DNA of 39,349 nt. Origin: Cerioporus squamosus (Eukaryota; Basidiomycota; Agaricomycetes; Polyporales; Polyporaceae). Numbering within the stretch: the stretch's first letter is position 1; every line of letters begins with the position of its first letter. The translations under genes and the position numbers were made by a program. Location of the stretch: NCBI GenBank assembly GCA_022592435.1, contig JABYQS010000268.1:1-39349 (forward strand), written 5' to 3'. Under the pieces are notes generated by a model. It was not told the origin of the DNA. It searched no databases and saw nothing but the letters and a program-made list of their open reading frames with translations. Positions 11,043 through 22,465 of this stretch are shown here, piece by piece.

Positions 11043-12403
11043 ATGACGTCACTCCTCCAGCAAAGCCTCCGCTCTGCGGGTGCGGCAGCAGCGCGACGCG
11101 TCGTGGCAGCGGCCGCAAGCTCGAGGAACACACCGGGGCCAGGCGTCCCCGCAGCGCGCGCAGACCGCTATTCCACCGCTACTTCGCCGTCCAGCAGGCC
11201 CCTGCAGCTCTACACCGCCGGCACCCCGAACGGACACAAGGTCTCCATCCTCCTCGAGGAGCTGCAGGCTCAGTATGGGCTCACTTACGAGTACGTTCGA
11301 GTACCCAATTGATCCATTATTGCGCGATGCTGACTCGACGATGTGCATGTGTGTGCGTGCGCAGCGTGCACCCGATCGACATCTCGAAGGGCACGCAGAA
11401 GGAGCCGTGGTTCATCGCGCTGAACCCCAACGGGCGCATCCCCGTCGTCGTCGACCCGAACCGTGGCGGGTTCGCCGTCTTCGAGACGGCCGCGATCCCC
11501 CTCTACCTCGAGCAGCACTACGACACGCAGCGCAAGTTCTCGTTCGACCCCCGCACGCGCGCGGACGAGCACAGCGAGATGCTGCAGTGGATGTTCTTCG
11601 TGGTGCGTCCTGTTCTTGATCTGTTCACGTATCCTTCCTCGCCCCGTTAGCACCGACTGACAGTGAATCGCGTCGCTCACAGCATGGGGGCATCGGGCCG
11701 ATGCAAGGTCAAGGTAAGCATGGACACTGGACAGTCCATCCACTCGGGAGTCGGTGCCAGTGCCCGTCCACCCGGCTCCTGCGCAGCCATGACGCCACCA
11801 TTCGCTGACCACGCCCGTGCGCCCCCTCTCTCCCCCTCCCAGCCAATCACTTCCTCAAGTTCGCACCCGAAGACATACCGTACGCCAAGAAGCGTGCGTC
11901 ATCCATCCTCTCAATTGATAGCTCTACTTATCTATCTCGTCCCCTCCCATGCCCATGCCCCTGCCCATGCGGCGCACTTGCTGACGAATCCGCGCCCTTC
12001 CCCTGCAGGCTATCTGGATGAGACGAAACGGCTGTATGGCGTGTTGAACATCCGCCTGGACGGCCGCGAGTGGCTCGCCGGGTCCGGCCGCGGGACGTAC
12101 AGCGTCGCGGACATCAACGCCTATCCCTCGTACGTATTGCGTGGGACATCGCGCGTCCATGCTTCGTCGCTGACTAGTAACGCGTCGCATACATACGCCA
12201 GGGTCAGCGGGCATGCCTTCAGTGGCATCGAGACCATGCACGAGTGGCCGCACGTCAAGGTGAGCTAGGCGTTCACATTCGCATTCCGAAGCCAGCCAAC
12301 TCGTGACGTCCGTACTTACTCACTGCAACGCGAACGCACACAGGCGTGGCTCGAGAGAACGAGCGCGAGACCGGCGGTGAAGGCGGGCATGCAGGTCCCG
12401 TAG
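11043..12403 (+). CDS. URE2-like glutathione S-transferase with N-terminal leader
   Basis: Seven exons are joined in frame: 11043-11290, 11365-11602, 11683-11713, 11843-11893, 12009-12129, 12202-12259 and 12344-12403 (268 aa). Residues about 50-135 are the thioredoxin-fold domain: [19 protein letters not shown], then [19 protein letters not shown], then [15 protein letters not shown], the glutathione-binding TPNGHK/NPNGRIP/ET signature of the URE2p/YghU class. The all-alpha domain follows with [20 protein letters not shown] and [14 protein letters not shown]. These enzymes conjugate or reduce substrates with glutathione. The first 45 residues are Arg/Ala/Ser-rich and nearly free of acids ([19 protein letters not shown]), so mitochondrial import is inferred. 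Introns 3 and 4 (129 and 115 nt) are pyrimidine-rich; intron 4 carries short CCCATG repeats. Confidence 0.93.
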
Positions 12404-13104
12404 CTTGGCGGCGCGTGCATGCGGACACGCATGCATGGAAGCAGATGACGCAGTGGGTTGTGGACGTGGACGTGTTGAATGTGCATGAGTAGTTATTGAT
12501 TGCGGGCACCTGTAACCGCTAGAGCAGCCCAATTATAGATAGTTCCCGAGTCGCCTTGGCCGTCATACCAGGGAAGGAGTCACGCGCACGCAGCACGCCG
12601 AGGTTTCGCAGACGCAGAAGGCCTGAGCGGGCATTGGGCCCGCCGCCGCATAGGAGTGAAGGATATGATACATAGCGAACCGTCGAAACAGATGAAGATG
12701 CAGAGGGGGGACGGGGACGAGGAGACGTGATGCCAGAAGGTGAGTGCATGGGGTGAGTTTACGGGAGATGATCGTGCACAACGTCCAACCATACAGCGCG
12801 CGCGGCGCTATCCATATTGTACAAGTTGTACAGCGTAGTCCTACAGAAACCGGATGTCGATAAAGATACAACAATGTTTTGAAGTGCGAGTCGGAGGGCT
12901 AAGAAGTGAGGACGGACGTCAGCGGCGTTGCAACCAGTGCGGACGAAGGTGAGGGGAAATTGAAACGCACCCGTGAGCGTCGACAGCATCACAAGTCATA
13001 TGGAGCCCATAGAGTCCACCAAGTCGCGAAAGTCATGCTGTCGCAGGTACAATGTCAGGTACAGCACGATATGCGGCGAGTGGAAGACCCACCTCGCGCC
13101 CTAA
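12404..13104. other. convergent intergenic region
   Basis: About 700 bases lie between the end of the glutathione transferase (+) and the end of a small unknown gene (-). It presumably holds both 3' regions. No ORF here has a recognisable product. Confidence 0.5.
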
Positions 13105-13347
13105 TTAATCATCGTGGGGAGACTCGTTCTCGGGACTGGTGCTGGCAGGATTTGGGGCAGGGACGCCCTGCAGGGCGTCCTGGTCCGCGCCGTCCGCGGG
13201 CGCATCACGGTGTTTGGGGACGGCGGACGAGGCGTCGTCGCCCTCGTGTTTCTTGCTGAGCTCCAGCCAGAGCTCGAGGGTGTACTGGTGCATGTCGCGT
13301 GCGTACGCCAGGAGGGCGTAGTGAGCGTGGTCCAGCTCTCCAGACAT
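13105..13347 (-). CDS. unknown 80-aa protein
   Basis: This is a single exon with start at 13347. The N-terminal half is helical and aromatic (HAHYALLAYARDMHQYTLEL, then WLELSKKHEG). The C-terminal half is low-complexity and acidic/proline-rich (PAPNPASTSPENESPHDD). The frame stays open upstream to 13638. However, a TATA-like element lies at about 13524-13533, and the upstream frame is compositionally unlike protein, so the shorter start is preferred. There is no signal peptide or membrane helix. The family is not recognised; the conserved-looking N-terminal helix suggests a small interaction module. Confidence 0.5.
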   Translation of the reverse strand: MSGELDHAHYALLAYARDMHQYTLELWLELSKKHEGDDASSAVPKHRDAPADGADQDALQGVPAPNPASTSPENESPHDD

Positions 13348-15278
13348 GGTGGCAGCTTCGGTGCAGAGATCGGTCGATTGTACGTGTGATGTTGTGCGAA
13401 GACGCAGGCGGGCCAGGTACGACGACGATAAGGTATGTATGTACCCACGAAGGGTGCAGTCTAAAAGGTGGGGGTGATGGAGGGTGCGAGGACAGAGGAA
13501 AGGCACCGCGGGGCTGCGGGGGCAGATATAAGCTTGGCCTGGCAGCGACAAGCTGTCAGCGCGACTGAGGCAGCAAGGAGAGACAGCTGCAGGCGAAGGC
13601 GAATGCGACGGGGAAACGATGATGCCGTCCGTTCCCATTACGCACGGCCAGGGACCGATGAGACATGCGGGGCCCCTACGTCATTGACGTCGACGACTGC
13701 ATAGGCCCCGTCTGGCCGGACGATCGACCGGTCCCTTGGCACAGAAGCTTCTCGTACGACGCCGTCTGCAGAGACCTGGAAGACTCAGACATGGCCAAGT
13801 GTTCCACCAGGATCGCCGGGGTACGACGGCGCTGAGTGTACGAGGAGGAGGCGGGCGACGGTCTTGCGCGTCTCACACAGGCGGGCTACGTGTGAGTGTC
13901 AATCTGGGGCCGGGGTCAGCTAGAAGCATGCAATACTCCACTTCGTTCATGCATCATGCATAAGATGGCAGAAGGTGAAGGGTGCTGTACTTATGTTGCG
14001 TACCGACCGTCTTGGGCCTTCGAAGCTCCCAGGCGAGATCGTGCGGCACAGCCTATAGTGCGATACTATCGCGATTCGCTGTCGCACAACAGAGCAAGGA
14101 GCGCGTATGACCCAGTCCCGCCATTGGAAAGAGTGGAGTGGATCTGAAAAGCTGAACAGCCTTGAAGCCTAAGTCTTCAGGCCTCCTAAGTCACAGGCCC
14201 CGCAGTTGACACATGTGTCTCACCGGTACGCGTATACGCCCTCCACGCGTACTGGGGTGTGGAGGCGGACGACTTGAGCCCGCAACAAGCTGGGTGGTTC
14301 TGAGACGGCTCACAGAGACATTCAGCTTGCCAATCCGGGGGAGCCTGCTCGTTCCAGGTCACATGTGACACAGTACATAACCTTCCACAGGCTTTCCGGA
14401 GAAAGTACTTTGGACGCCTGAGATGCGCAGATAGAGGGCCCAACGTCAACTCGGACTTGCGAAAGTCAAACGCCGCTGTTGACGACGACATGACGCGGCC
14501 TCTGCAGAAAGAGATCCGGCTTCCTCATCCCGGGACGCGCAAGCAAAGCCAGCCGTGGACCAAGCAGTCGTGCAGCTCTACACTGCAAGTCTCTCGACGG
14601 TCCTAGGAAGATTCGAATTTCGAGGAAACCACAAGACCTACCGACTGCGTCTCGTGCCGACCATCAACGTCATCAACCTCAGTTCCCATGTTGCGGACGC
14701 TGTCGATGAGCTGTCAGCTATCGCGATGAGGAGGTTCCTTGTGCGTTCCTGGATCCTGATCGCACCCAGGATGCAGATCCACGCGTCTTTGCTGTGCGAA
14801 AGGAACTGCATAGAAGGAACTCGTAGAGACCTTCCGCCATCCTGCCTCCTGCCCAAGATTGCCCGTTATCACCCGACTTAAACCACAGCCACAGCTGTCG
14901 ACCGCGGGTAGAGGCAGAAGGGAGGAATTGTACACCCTGATAAGAGAAGCCCTTGAACGAGGGGACGTAGAAGCGTTCTGGTACGCATCGAAGAGGTGCA
15001 CCGTTGACCCTTGACGGAAAGTTCGCCTGCAGGCAGTCGAACATGTGACGAGCCTCCTGCATGGCCAAGTGGCCAACGCCAAGGAGGAAATTGGGGCATG
15101 AATATGGTGGTGATACGATAGAAGATGCACGAAGCACAGAATAGGACGCCACGTCCGCACAGCGTGGCCAGCTAGAACCCAGCCCAACAAGTAGTCGCGT
15201 GAGCGCTGGCCGAGGAGTTTCGCACAACGACAAGCCTAACGTACCTCCTCGCAGCGGCTGGCCAGCCTGGCAGCCCAT
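13348..15278. other. 1.9-kb stretch without a supported gene
   Basis: I find no recognisable product. The best coding-like segment is on the minus strand at about 14850-15130, where one frame reads LAMQEARHMFDCLQANFPS and later RFYVPSFKGFSYQGVQ. It lacks a convincing start, splice sites or a homologue I know. The rest consists of short overlapping frames. Confidence 0.4.
13523..13534 (-). promoter_or_regulatory. TATA-like element of the 80-aa gene
   Basis: The minus strand reads GCTTATATCTGCC about 180 bases before the ATG at 13347. The match is plausible but the distance is long for a fungal TATA box. Confidence 0.35.
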
Positions 15279-15821
15279 CTACCAGAACTCCTTCCTCTTC
15301 CTCCGAATGTCCGCCTGGAGCTTCTTGCGCTCGCCCCACTTGTCCCGGTTCGCAGCGTGCGCCTCCTCGACCTTCGCCACGACCTTCTTCCTGTCCGCCG
15401 CCTTCAGCGACGTGATCTTGCCCACGAACCACTGCGTGCAGTTGAACTCCGCCGCGAGCCGGCCGCGCGTCCACGTCTCCGGGTCCTCCCTCCGCAGCTG
15501 GCGGATCCGCGCAATGTCCTCCTCAGACACCCGCGGCTTCTCGCCCTTGTCTTTCCGGAGCGTCGGCGGGAGCGGGCCCGCCACGGGCGTCGCAGACGGC
15601 TGGAGGAGCGGCGACGCGGGCGAGGTGGTGTAGGAGAGCGGCGAGGGCGCGGTCGGGGGCGGACGGTGGATGAAGGTCACGTTCTCGGGGAGCTCCTTGT
15701 AGACGGCGTGCGGGTTGTTGCGGAGCGGGTCGGGCGCACGGGCGGGCGGACGCTCGGGCAACCGCGTTGCGTACGAGCGCGTGAGCCGCAGCGGCGAGGG
15801 GAGGGGCAGTCGAGGCTTCAT
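15279..15821 (-). CDS. mitochondrial large-subunit ribosomal protein MRPL20 family
   Basis: A single exon encodes 180 aa, starting MKPRLPLPSPLRLTRSYAT, a basic, hydroxylated mitochondrial presequence. The core at about residues 100-180 carries the family's RIRQLRREDPETWTRGRLA and FNCTQWFVGKITSLKAADR, a helix-turn-helix-like stretch of fungal MRPL20 (mL58), and ends in a basic tail RRKRKEFW. MRPL20 is a structural protein of the mitochondrial 54S subunit in the matrix. The frame extends 21 codons further upstream, but the start at 15821 directly precedes the presequence. It is transcribed divergently from SAS10/UTP3. Confidence 0.88.
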   Translation of the reverse strand: MKPRLPLPSPLRLTRSYATRLPERPPARAPDPLRNNPHAVYKELPENVTFIHRPPPTAPSPLSYTTSPASPLLQPSATPVAGPLPPTLRKDKGEKPRVSEEDIARIRQLRREDPETWTRGRLAAEFNCTQWFVGKITSLKAADRKKVVAKVEEAHAANRDKWGERKKLQADIRRKRKEFW

Positions 15822-16021
15822 CGCCGCCGTCGTGGATGAGCTGGTGAAGGTCAACCCGCCAGCTTGCGTTCGTCGTCGCCACACCGAAAACTTGGATCGA
15901 GATCGCGGCCACGTGCGCAGGCGCCCAGTAAGCGGCCCGGCGCCTTCAAGATTTTGTGCGCGCGGTGGCTTCAGCAGCGGCTCTGGTGCTTGTCCTCGTA
16001 CTCCGACTCCTACCTGCAGCT
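15822..16021. promoter_or_regulatory. bidirectional promoter, MRPL20 / SAS10
   Basis: Only 200 bases separate the two divergent start codons, so both promoters must share or overlap this segment. I see no clear TATA box, which is usual for housekeeping genes in GC-rich fungi. Confidence 0.6.
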
Positions 16022-18623
16022 ATGGTCCGTCGTCGCTCTGGGAAGGCCAAGGCCGCGCACACGAAGCCGCGAGGTGTCGACCGCAAGGACAGCAAGATGA
16101 AGCGGTGGAACAGGGCCGAGGACATCCCGATGGACGAGGAAGACCAGTGTATGTTCTCCGTGCTTGCTGCGTGAATCGTACGCTCATGCTGGGATAGTCC
16201 ACGCTTCGAGGGATAAGATCCTTCTGGACGGAGACGACGGCGGGGGTAGCGACGACGGTGATGAGGACGAGGTCTTTGCTCTGAAGGGCATGCCCGAGGA
16301 CCCTTCATCCGAGGAGGACGAAGAACAGGGCGAAGCCGACGAGGACGACGACATCGACGACGTGCACTACGTCGCTGCGGAGACAGCGAAGAAAGAGAAG
16401 AAGACGAAGGGCAAGGCAAAGGGCAAGAAAGGCAAGCAGGACTCGGACGAAGAAGAAGACGATGACGAAGAGTCGGAGGAGGAGGAGGGCTGGGGCACGA
16501 AGAAGTCTGCGTACTATGCGTCGAACGCGGAACAGATCGAGTCGGACGACGAGGAGGCGAACGAGCTCGAGGAGCAGGAGGCGAAGCGTCTGCAGACGAA
16601 GGCGCGGGACGCAATGGCGGACGATGACTTCGGCCTGGGAGACGTTGTGGAGGGTGTGCCTGAAGCGGACGGGTGCGCACCTCTCACTCGCATGCATCAC
16701 TGCGTTTGTCGCTGACCATCCTGCAGCTTCGTAGACGAGCCCGCACCGGCACTCGTGCAGCAATTGCCTGAAGACAAGCACGCGCTTCTGCGGCATCTGG
16801 AGAAGACGAACCCGGAAGCACTGGCGTTGGCCCACGACTGGGAGGACGTCGCACATAGCTTGGTGAATTCGAAAGCCAAGATTGATAGGTGAGTCTTTGC
16901 ACTTTCTTCCTATCAGGTTTTTTGGGCGGGGCCGCATGTCGCGTGCTACAAGCTGCTCCCTTGACATCTCTGTCCTTTCCCTTTCCCGACTCGAGGTACC
17001 ATCCCGTAGAGGCGCGGGGCGGGAGCTGACTGCGTGGTTACATCGGTTGGCGTGCGAGAGAAGCCACGGATGCACAGAAAGAACCATATCTTCGTCTTCA
17101 ATCCGCTCGACTGTTCGTCACATTAAGTTCGGTACTGACGCAATGATCAGACTTCAAGCGGAAAACCCGAACGCGCTCAGTCTGAGCATGATGCACCTCC
17201 ACTTCCGTACGTGTCTGCGTTATTCTGTATGCATTCACGACACCCTAACAAACCCACGTACACCGCAGAGGCGCTCTTAACGTACGCGACCACCCTCGCC
17301 TTTTACCTCCACCTGCGGACGAGCGAGAAATACGTCCAACGGCCCGATCTCCTCCAATCCCACCCCATCCTCCAGCGCCTCCTCACGCTCAAGCAGTCCC
17401 TGCAGACCCTCGAAGAGCTCGACTTCGCCGCATCAGACTCTGACCTGAGCGGCTCCGACCTCGACGACCTCGACGAGAGCGAGGACGAGAGCGAGCTCGA
17501 CTGGATGGCCGACGCGCAGGACCTCTGGGCCGGGAACAACACGCTCAGGAAGAGAGGCGCGGGCCTCGAGGCGGACGAGCTCGCGGAGCTCCTCCGCGAG
17601 GCGAACGCACTCGTGGACGCGCCCGACGCCCCGCAGTCCAAGAAAGCGAAGCGGAAGTCTTCCTCCTCCAAGGCCACCGCCGCGGCGGACGAGCCCGAGC
17701 CGCCCAAGAAGAAACGCAAGGCCGCGGACGCGAGCGCGAAGCCCGTCGTCCCCGTCTTCGACCTCGTCGAGCCCGAGCTCGCGCCCTCGAAGCCGTCCAA
17801 AGCCAAAGCCAAGAGCAACAAGAGCAAGGCGTCCCCCGCCGCGCCCACGGACGACGTGGACGTCTACGGGGAGGCAACCGCGCTCGACGTCGCGGACGCC
17901 GCGGACAAGCAGGCGCGCAAGAAGTCGCTGCGCTTCCACACCGCGCGCATCGAGAGCACCGCCGCGCGGCGGGCGGGCGCACGTGCGGGGGCGATTGGCG
18001 GCGACGACGACCTGCCGTACCGCGAGCGGAAGAGGGAGAAGGAGGCGCGCCTGGCGAAGGAGGTCGCGAAGGCGCGTGCGCAGGGCGACGACCTCGACGA
18101 CGTCGATCCGGAGCTCGAGGCGGGGAGTGCTGATGCCGCCCGGAAGAAGGGCAAGAAGCGGGGGAGGAGCGAGGAGGATCAGGGTCAGGAGGGGAGCGAG
18201 GGGAGTGGGGACGAGGATGGGTACTATGAGCTGGTGCGGCGCAAGTCGAAGGAGAAGAAAGAGAAGAAGAAGCAGGAGTACGAGGCTGCGCTCGCTGCTG
18301 CTCGGTATGTCCTTCTACTTCACGCTGATACTCACCGAGGCGGGACTGACGCACATCATCTGTCTTCGTGTCCACAGTCACATCGACGAGGAGGGCGTGG
18401 ACGGACCTCGCTCGCTCACCAGCGCCATCCTCAAAAACAGGGGTCTCACCCCCAAGCGCGGCAAGGTCAACAAGAACCCCGTGTCAAGAAGAGGCAGAAG
18501 TACGAAAAGGCGAAGAAGAAGGTCGCCTCGCAAAAGGCAGTCTACAAAGGCGGCGTGGACGCGAGCAGGTACTCCGGCGAGAAGACTGGTATCTCGCAGA
18601 CCGTCAAGGGCGTCCGTCTGTGA
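16022..18623 (+). CDS. SAS10: SAS10/UTP3 ribosome biogenesis protein, one frame break
   Basis: Exons are 16022-16148, 16198-16672, 16727-16888, 17151-17206, 17269-18304 and 18378-18623. The product (about 700 aa) acts in the nucleolar small-subunit processome in 18S rRNA maturation. The N-terminus is basic then very acidic. A Sas10/Utp3/C1D domain at about 205-320 includes LLTYATTLAFYLHLRTSEKY. A long charged linker with KKKRK-type basic clusters follows, then a C-terminal Sas10 domain (ILKNRGLTPKRGKVNKNP ... KKRQKYEKAKKKVASQKAVY). Between those two halves of the C-terminal domain the frame breaks at the CCCC run 18477-18480; the exon sum is one base short of a multiple of three. As written, the last 47 residues are replaced by an unrelated Arg-rich tail running to about 18774. 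Intron 3 is unusually long (262 nt). Confidence 0.9.
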
Positions 18624-19016
18624 TGCTCGTGCTAGCGGTTGTTCATCTATATCCTATATACGGCTCTTCGATGCTCGTGTACTTGTCTCCTTCAATAGGT
18701 ATATGTTGCGTGCGATGGATGGCACAGTCTTACTCTCCGTCTGCTTGCGATCTGACACGACAACAAAGTGCTAGAAGTCCATGACATGAGGATACAAACA
18801 ACCGTGCTCTAACGATATAAGCGAGAATGATGCTACTACAAGGCGATTCCGATATTCCCAAACTGCTAGCTATGAACGACACACAGAAGAGTTTTCGTCG
18901 CCTCCCAACGCGCACCATCCAACGTACACGCAACTCCCCCAACAGTAACCTACATCCGACCTCCAACCAAGAAAGCGTCGTGTCCAGCCGAGTCCCGACC
19001 CAAACCACGCTTGCGC
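18624..19016. other. convergent 3' region between SAS10 and the Zn2Cys6 gene
   Basis: About 390 bases hold the 3' ends of two convergent genes. No further gene is seen. Confidence 0.5.
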
Positions 19017-22000
19017 TTACGGGAACCCAAACATCGGCTGGTCGACGTTCATCGCGTTGCTCCCGCCGCCACCGACATCCCCTCCAGGACGCGGCATGAC
19101 GGACGCCATATGGTTCGCCTCCCGCTCCCCATTGACCGCCGCCGTGTACACCCGCTCGATCTCCGCGGCCTGGTCCGCGCACTCCTCGTACGCGTAGGCG
19201 TACTGCTTGAGGCCGTCGATGCAGTTCTGCACTTCCGGCCGCCCAAGCCGGGCGAGCAGCATCCCGGCCTGGATGCAGCTGACGTGCATCACCGCACAAT
19301 CCAGACGCTGTTGATGTGCGTACGTGCGTGCGTGTCAGTGACGTTCGGTATTTGTGGATCGGCGGTGCGTGCGCAGCAGGGCGTGGGGGGCGTCGAGAGT
19401 GAGCGTGTCGAGAGAATGCAGCCAAGACCCAAGGGTAGGAAATCAGGAAGGACGAGGAAGGGGAGAAGGGGGAGAAGAGCGGTCAGCACAGCACCGAGCG
19501 GGGATCGGGGATCGCGGAGAACTGCCACACACCAAATAACCGTTTGTCGCCAGAACGCCGGCCTGTAAGTGAGATGGAGAGAAGAGACAGACACAATGCG
19601 TGAGCTATTTGCGGTCACAGGGGAGGGCCGCGGACTGACCAGACCAGCGATGCGCAGCGCGCCGTGCAGCGCCTCGCTCATCACCTTGCGCTTCTTGTCC
19701 TCGATCTGCGCGTGCTGTGGCAGCAGCGTCTCCGACGTGCCCGTGCGCGCCACGTCGTTGACTTCCCGGATCCCGAAGTCGTCCAGCGCGTTGGCCAGGA
19801 TGATCCACATGATGTGGTACGTCGCATCGCTTGCACCTGCACCGCAGCGAAAACGAACACAACAGAAGAAAGAAGCACCGTTCAGCGGGGGCCCCGACCG
19901 CGAGCGGGGGAATGAGAAGGTGGACGCACATGCGGTGACAGCACTGACGAAATCCCATTCCGCCTCGAAGTTGCTGGGGACTCCGACGCGATGCAGGTAC
20001 TCGTCATGCCATTCGCTGAGCTGGGCCATGAACGCTGTGAGCACGTCGATCGGAATCCCGTCCGACTCGGTTGCTGGCCGCCAGAGCTGCCGCGACATCT
20101 GGCGCGCGATGCGTGCAAGGGCGTGCGCCGCCCGGTAGTACCCCTGGTTACACGATTCCGGACCTATGGTCAGCAGTTGTGCCAGAGTCGAGCGCGGTCG
20201 GTCCGAGGAAAGTCTCACCAAGAACTGGGAAAGGAGCGAGTGGATATCAGTACATGCGGACAGCAGTGCAAAACAACGAAAGACCTCTAGCTGTTCCCTG
20301 GGTGACGGTTGCGGCGCATGAGACTCGATGATGTCCGGAGGGATTGGGCCAACGGTGTAGAAGTCGATGTCGTAGTCGTCATCATCTCTACCGGCGACCG
20401 ATGTCAGGATGTCGCTGCAATCCAAGGAAACAACGCGATCCTCACAGCATAGGTTTCCGCCGGTAGTAGACACTGCGGTAGGCATCCGCTAGACATGCCA
20501 TCCACCACGCGAAGATCATGGTGCCTCTTGCTTCGGGGTCCTCGATATTCGACATGACAGATTTGTGGTTGATCTGCAGACGAAGGTGTCAGTCACGGAG
20601 AAGGATGCAAACACCGCGAAACGTGTTCACCTGCAGGTCCAGCAACAGTCGGATTGCGGATCCTAACCAGAATCCATGGAAGCCTGCTGTATCCACGAGT
20701 CGTCAGGATTAACCGCGCATATAGTCTTGACATTACCCGACGCTTACCTGCATTATCCTCCAAACTCTCTGCATGATTCGCACATTCAGCATGAACACGA
20801 ACACCGAACCGAAACATACTCACGACTTTGCAAGGGCTCAATCAATAGCGCGATAACCACGTGGTCCGCATTGGGTATCCGGTGGACCTTCATGTCCTCC
20901 GCCAGATCCCTGGCGCGATTGATCAACACCTTCGAGAAGGCGCTCTGCCCGCCGTTCCGATGTCGGTCGGCTATGAAGAGCGGGTGTTCGGAGAACTTTG
21001 CGCCCCATGCAATGACTGTAGCCACCAGCCTGATGGTGGAATAGACGCATACCACGAAATGTCAAAGCAATCGGACCAAAACGTTCAGCAACGGCTTCCA
21101 CAGGGGCAGACGGATATATCGTAAGACTCACGCTGGATGCAGCGGTTTCTGCTGAGGATCCTGCGCTGATTGCCCGCCGCTCGGACTGCTGCTATTCCGG
21201 GTCCGCTGCTGCTGAGCCACAGCACTGGCTGGCGGGGTGTTCGGAGACGTCCCACCATTCTGAGAGCCGGTTGAGTAGAGGCTGTAGTGCAATCGTGTTC
21301 GGAACTGCGCTGGGTTGAGAAGCGGCAGCCGGGTGTGCACAATCTGGAAGAAGACTTCCACGAGGTCCAGAGCAAATCTACGCGTAACATGCCAACCGTG
21401 TCAGTTTGTAGCTAATCATTCAGGGCCTTGCCCTGAACACGTCTGATGATGACGCGCTCGTGGGACGGGTCACGATACAATGAAAAGGAGGGCTGTACTC
21501 ACTCGATCCTGAAGCTCTCCTCGTTGAGGCGGTGGGCCAGCGCCCCCCACTCCCCATAAGCAGAGGCCGTCGGCGTTGCCAGTCTGCTCGCCGATCCATT
21601 CGCATGGCCGTTGGAGGAGCTGCGAAGGTTATCGGACATCAGGAAAGAAGTGCTGCCGGGCGAATCGCGGACGCTGGCAAACCTTGGTTCCGGCGGCGAG
21701 AATATGTGGGCTAGCAAGTCTCGTGTCTGGGTATCAGGCGTGATAGGGTCGACCCGAGGAGACGGCACCGGCTGCGCGAACTGGGGTGCCGGTGACTGAT
21801 ATGAATGCATGGGGCTTGCTGGGGCGGCAGGGGCGATGTGTTCTGCGGGACCGCTGAATCAACGAGATTGCATCAGCGGGACGGTTCCTCGGAGGGAAGG
21901 GAGAATACTTGCATGCGGGAGGTCGATGGTTGCCCGCTTGCCGTAAGGTGAACACAGGGCTTATCCCGAACGGTACGTGTAAACCCACCTTGCGCTGCTG

Positions 22001-22465
22001 ACAGAAAGGGTCCGCGGACGCTTGGCGGCCGCAGCATTGCGTTTCTTCTCAGAGGTGGCTTGCTGAATGAAGTGGCTGGAAGGAGAAGCGTGAGGGATCT
22101 GGTCGGTTCACACCGGGACGAGCGAGCGTGCGACTCACGTGCAGGGATAGTTCTTGGATAGGCAATGCTATCACAACGAACGCGATGAGGACTGGGCATA
22201 CCAGGAACGGTGAACATGAGAGGTTGATTACCTGACACTGCGCGGGGAATGAGGCGAAGATCCGAAGCGCGGAGAGGAGAACGGACGCACCTTATCCTGG
22301 CCGGGCATCTGGTTGCACTTGACCTTCCTCGCTCTGTGGAGGACGCGTTGGGACACAAACGGACGTGGTACGGAGGGGACGAACGGACCTGCAGGCATCG
22401 CAAGCCGTGTTCTGTTTGCGCGGAGGAGGGAGAGTCTTTGCAAGCTCGTGGATCTGGTTCTGCAT
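19017..22465 (-). CDS. Zn2Cys6 fungal transcription factor
   Basis: Fifteen exons splice in frame to 741 aa: 22465-22389, 22333-22291, 22237-22232, 22167-22139, 22075-21989, 21853-21503, 21377-21132, 21029-20824, 20768-20748, 20686-20631, 20573-20446, 20387-19930, 19836-19640, 19562-19533 and 19307-19017. Residues 22-49 form the zinc cluster with spacing C-x2-C-x6-C-x8-C-x2-C-x6-C (CDACRARKVKCNQMPGQDKC, then QHCLSKNYPC), followed by a basic linker EKKRN...KRPR. A fungal-specific regulatory domain follows (FALDLVEVFFQIVHTRLPLL, GFHGFWLGSAIRLLLDLQ, YYRRKPMLDDDDYDIDFYT). The C-terminus carries AGMLLARLGRPEVQNC. Target genes are unknown. The fourth cysteine sits on a 6-nt exon. The intron 21854-21988 could hide a small exon. 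Confidence 0.88.

Noticed and set aside
18477..18480. explaining the SAS10 frame break by an extra intron
   Set aside because: The two conserved halves are contiguous in the DNA with no room for an intron, and no donor/acceptor pair fits.
20164..20218. GTGAGA...ATAG intron candidate in the Zn2Cys6 gene
   Set aside because: It is 55 nt, which would shift the frame away from the clearly coding downstream sequence. Unspliced, the frame stays open.
20415..20445. 31-nt intron in the Zn2Cys6 gene
   Set aside because: Too short. The acceptor at 20388 gives a 58-nt intron and restores the conserved RRKPMLDDDDYDIDFYT.
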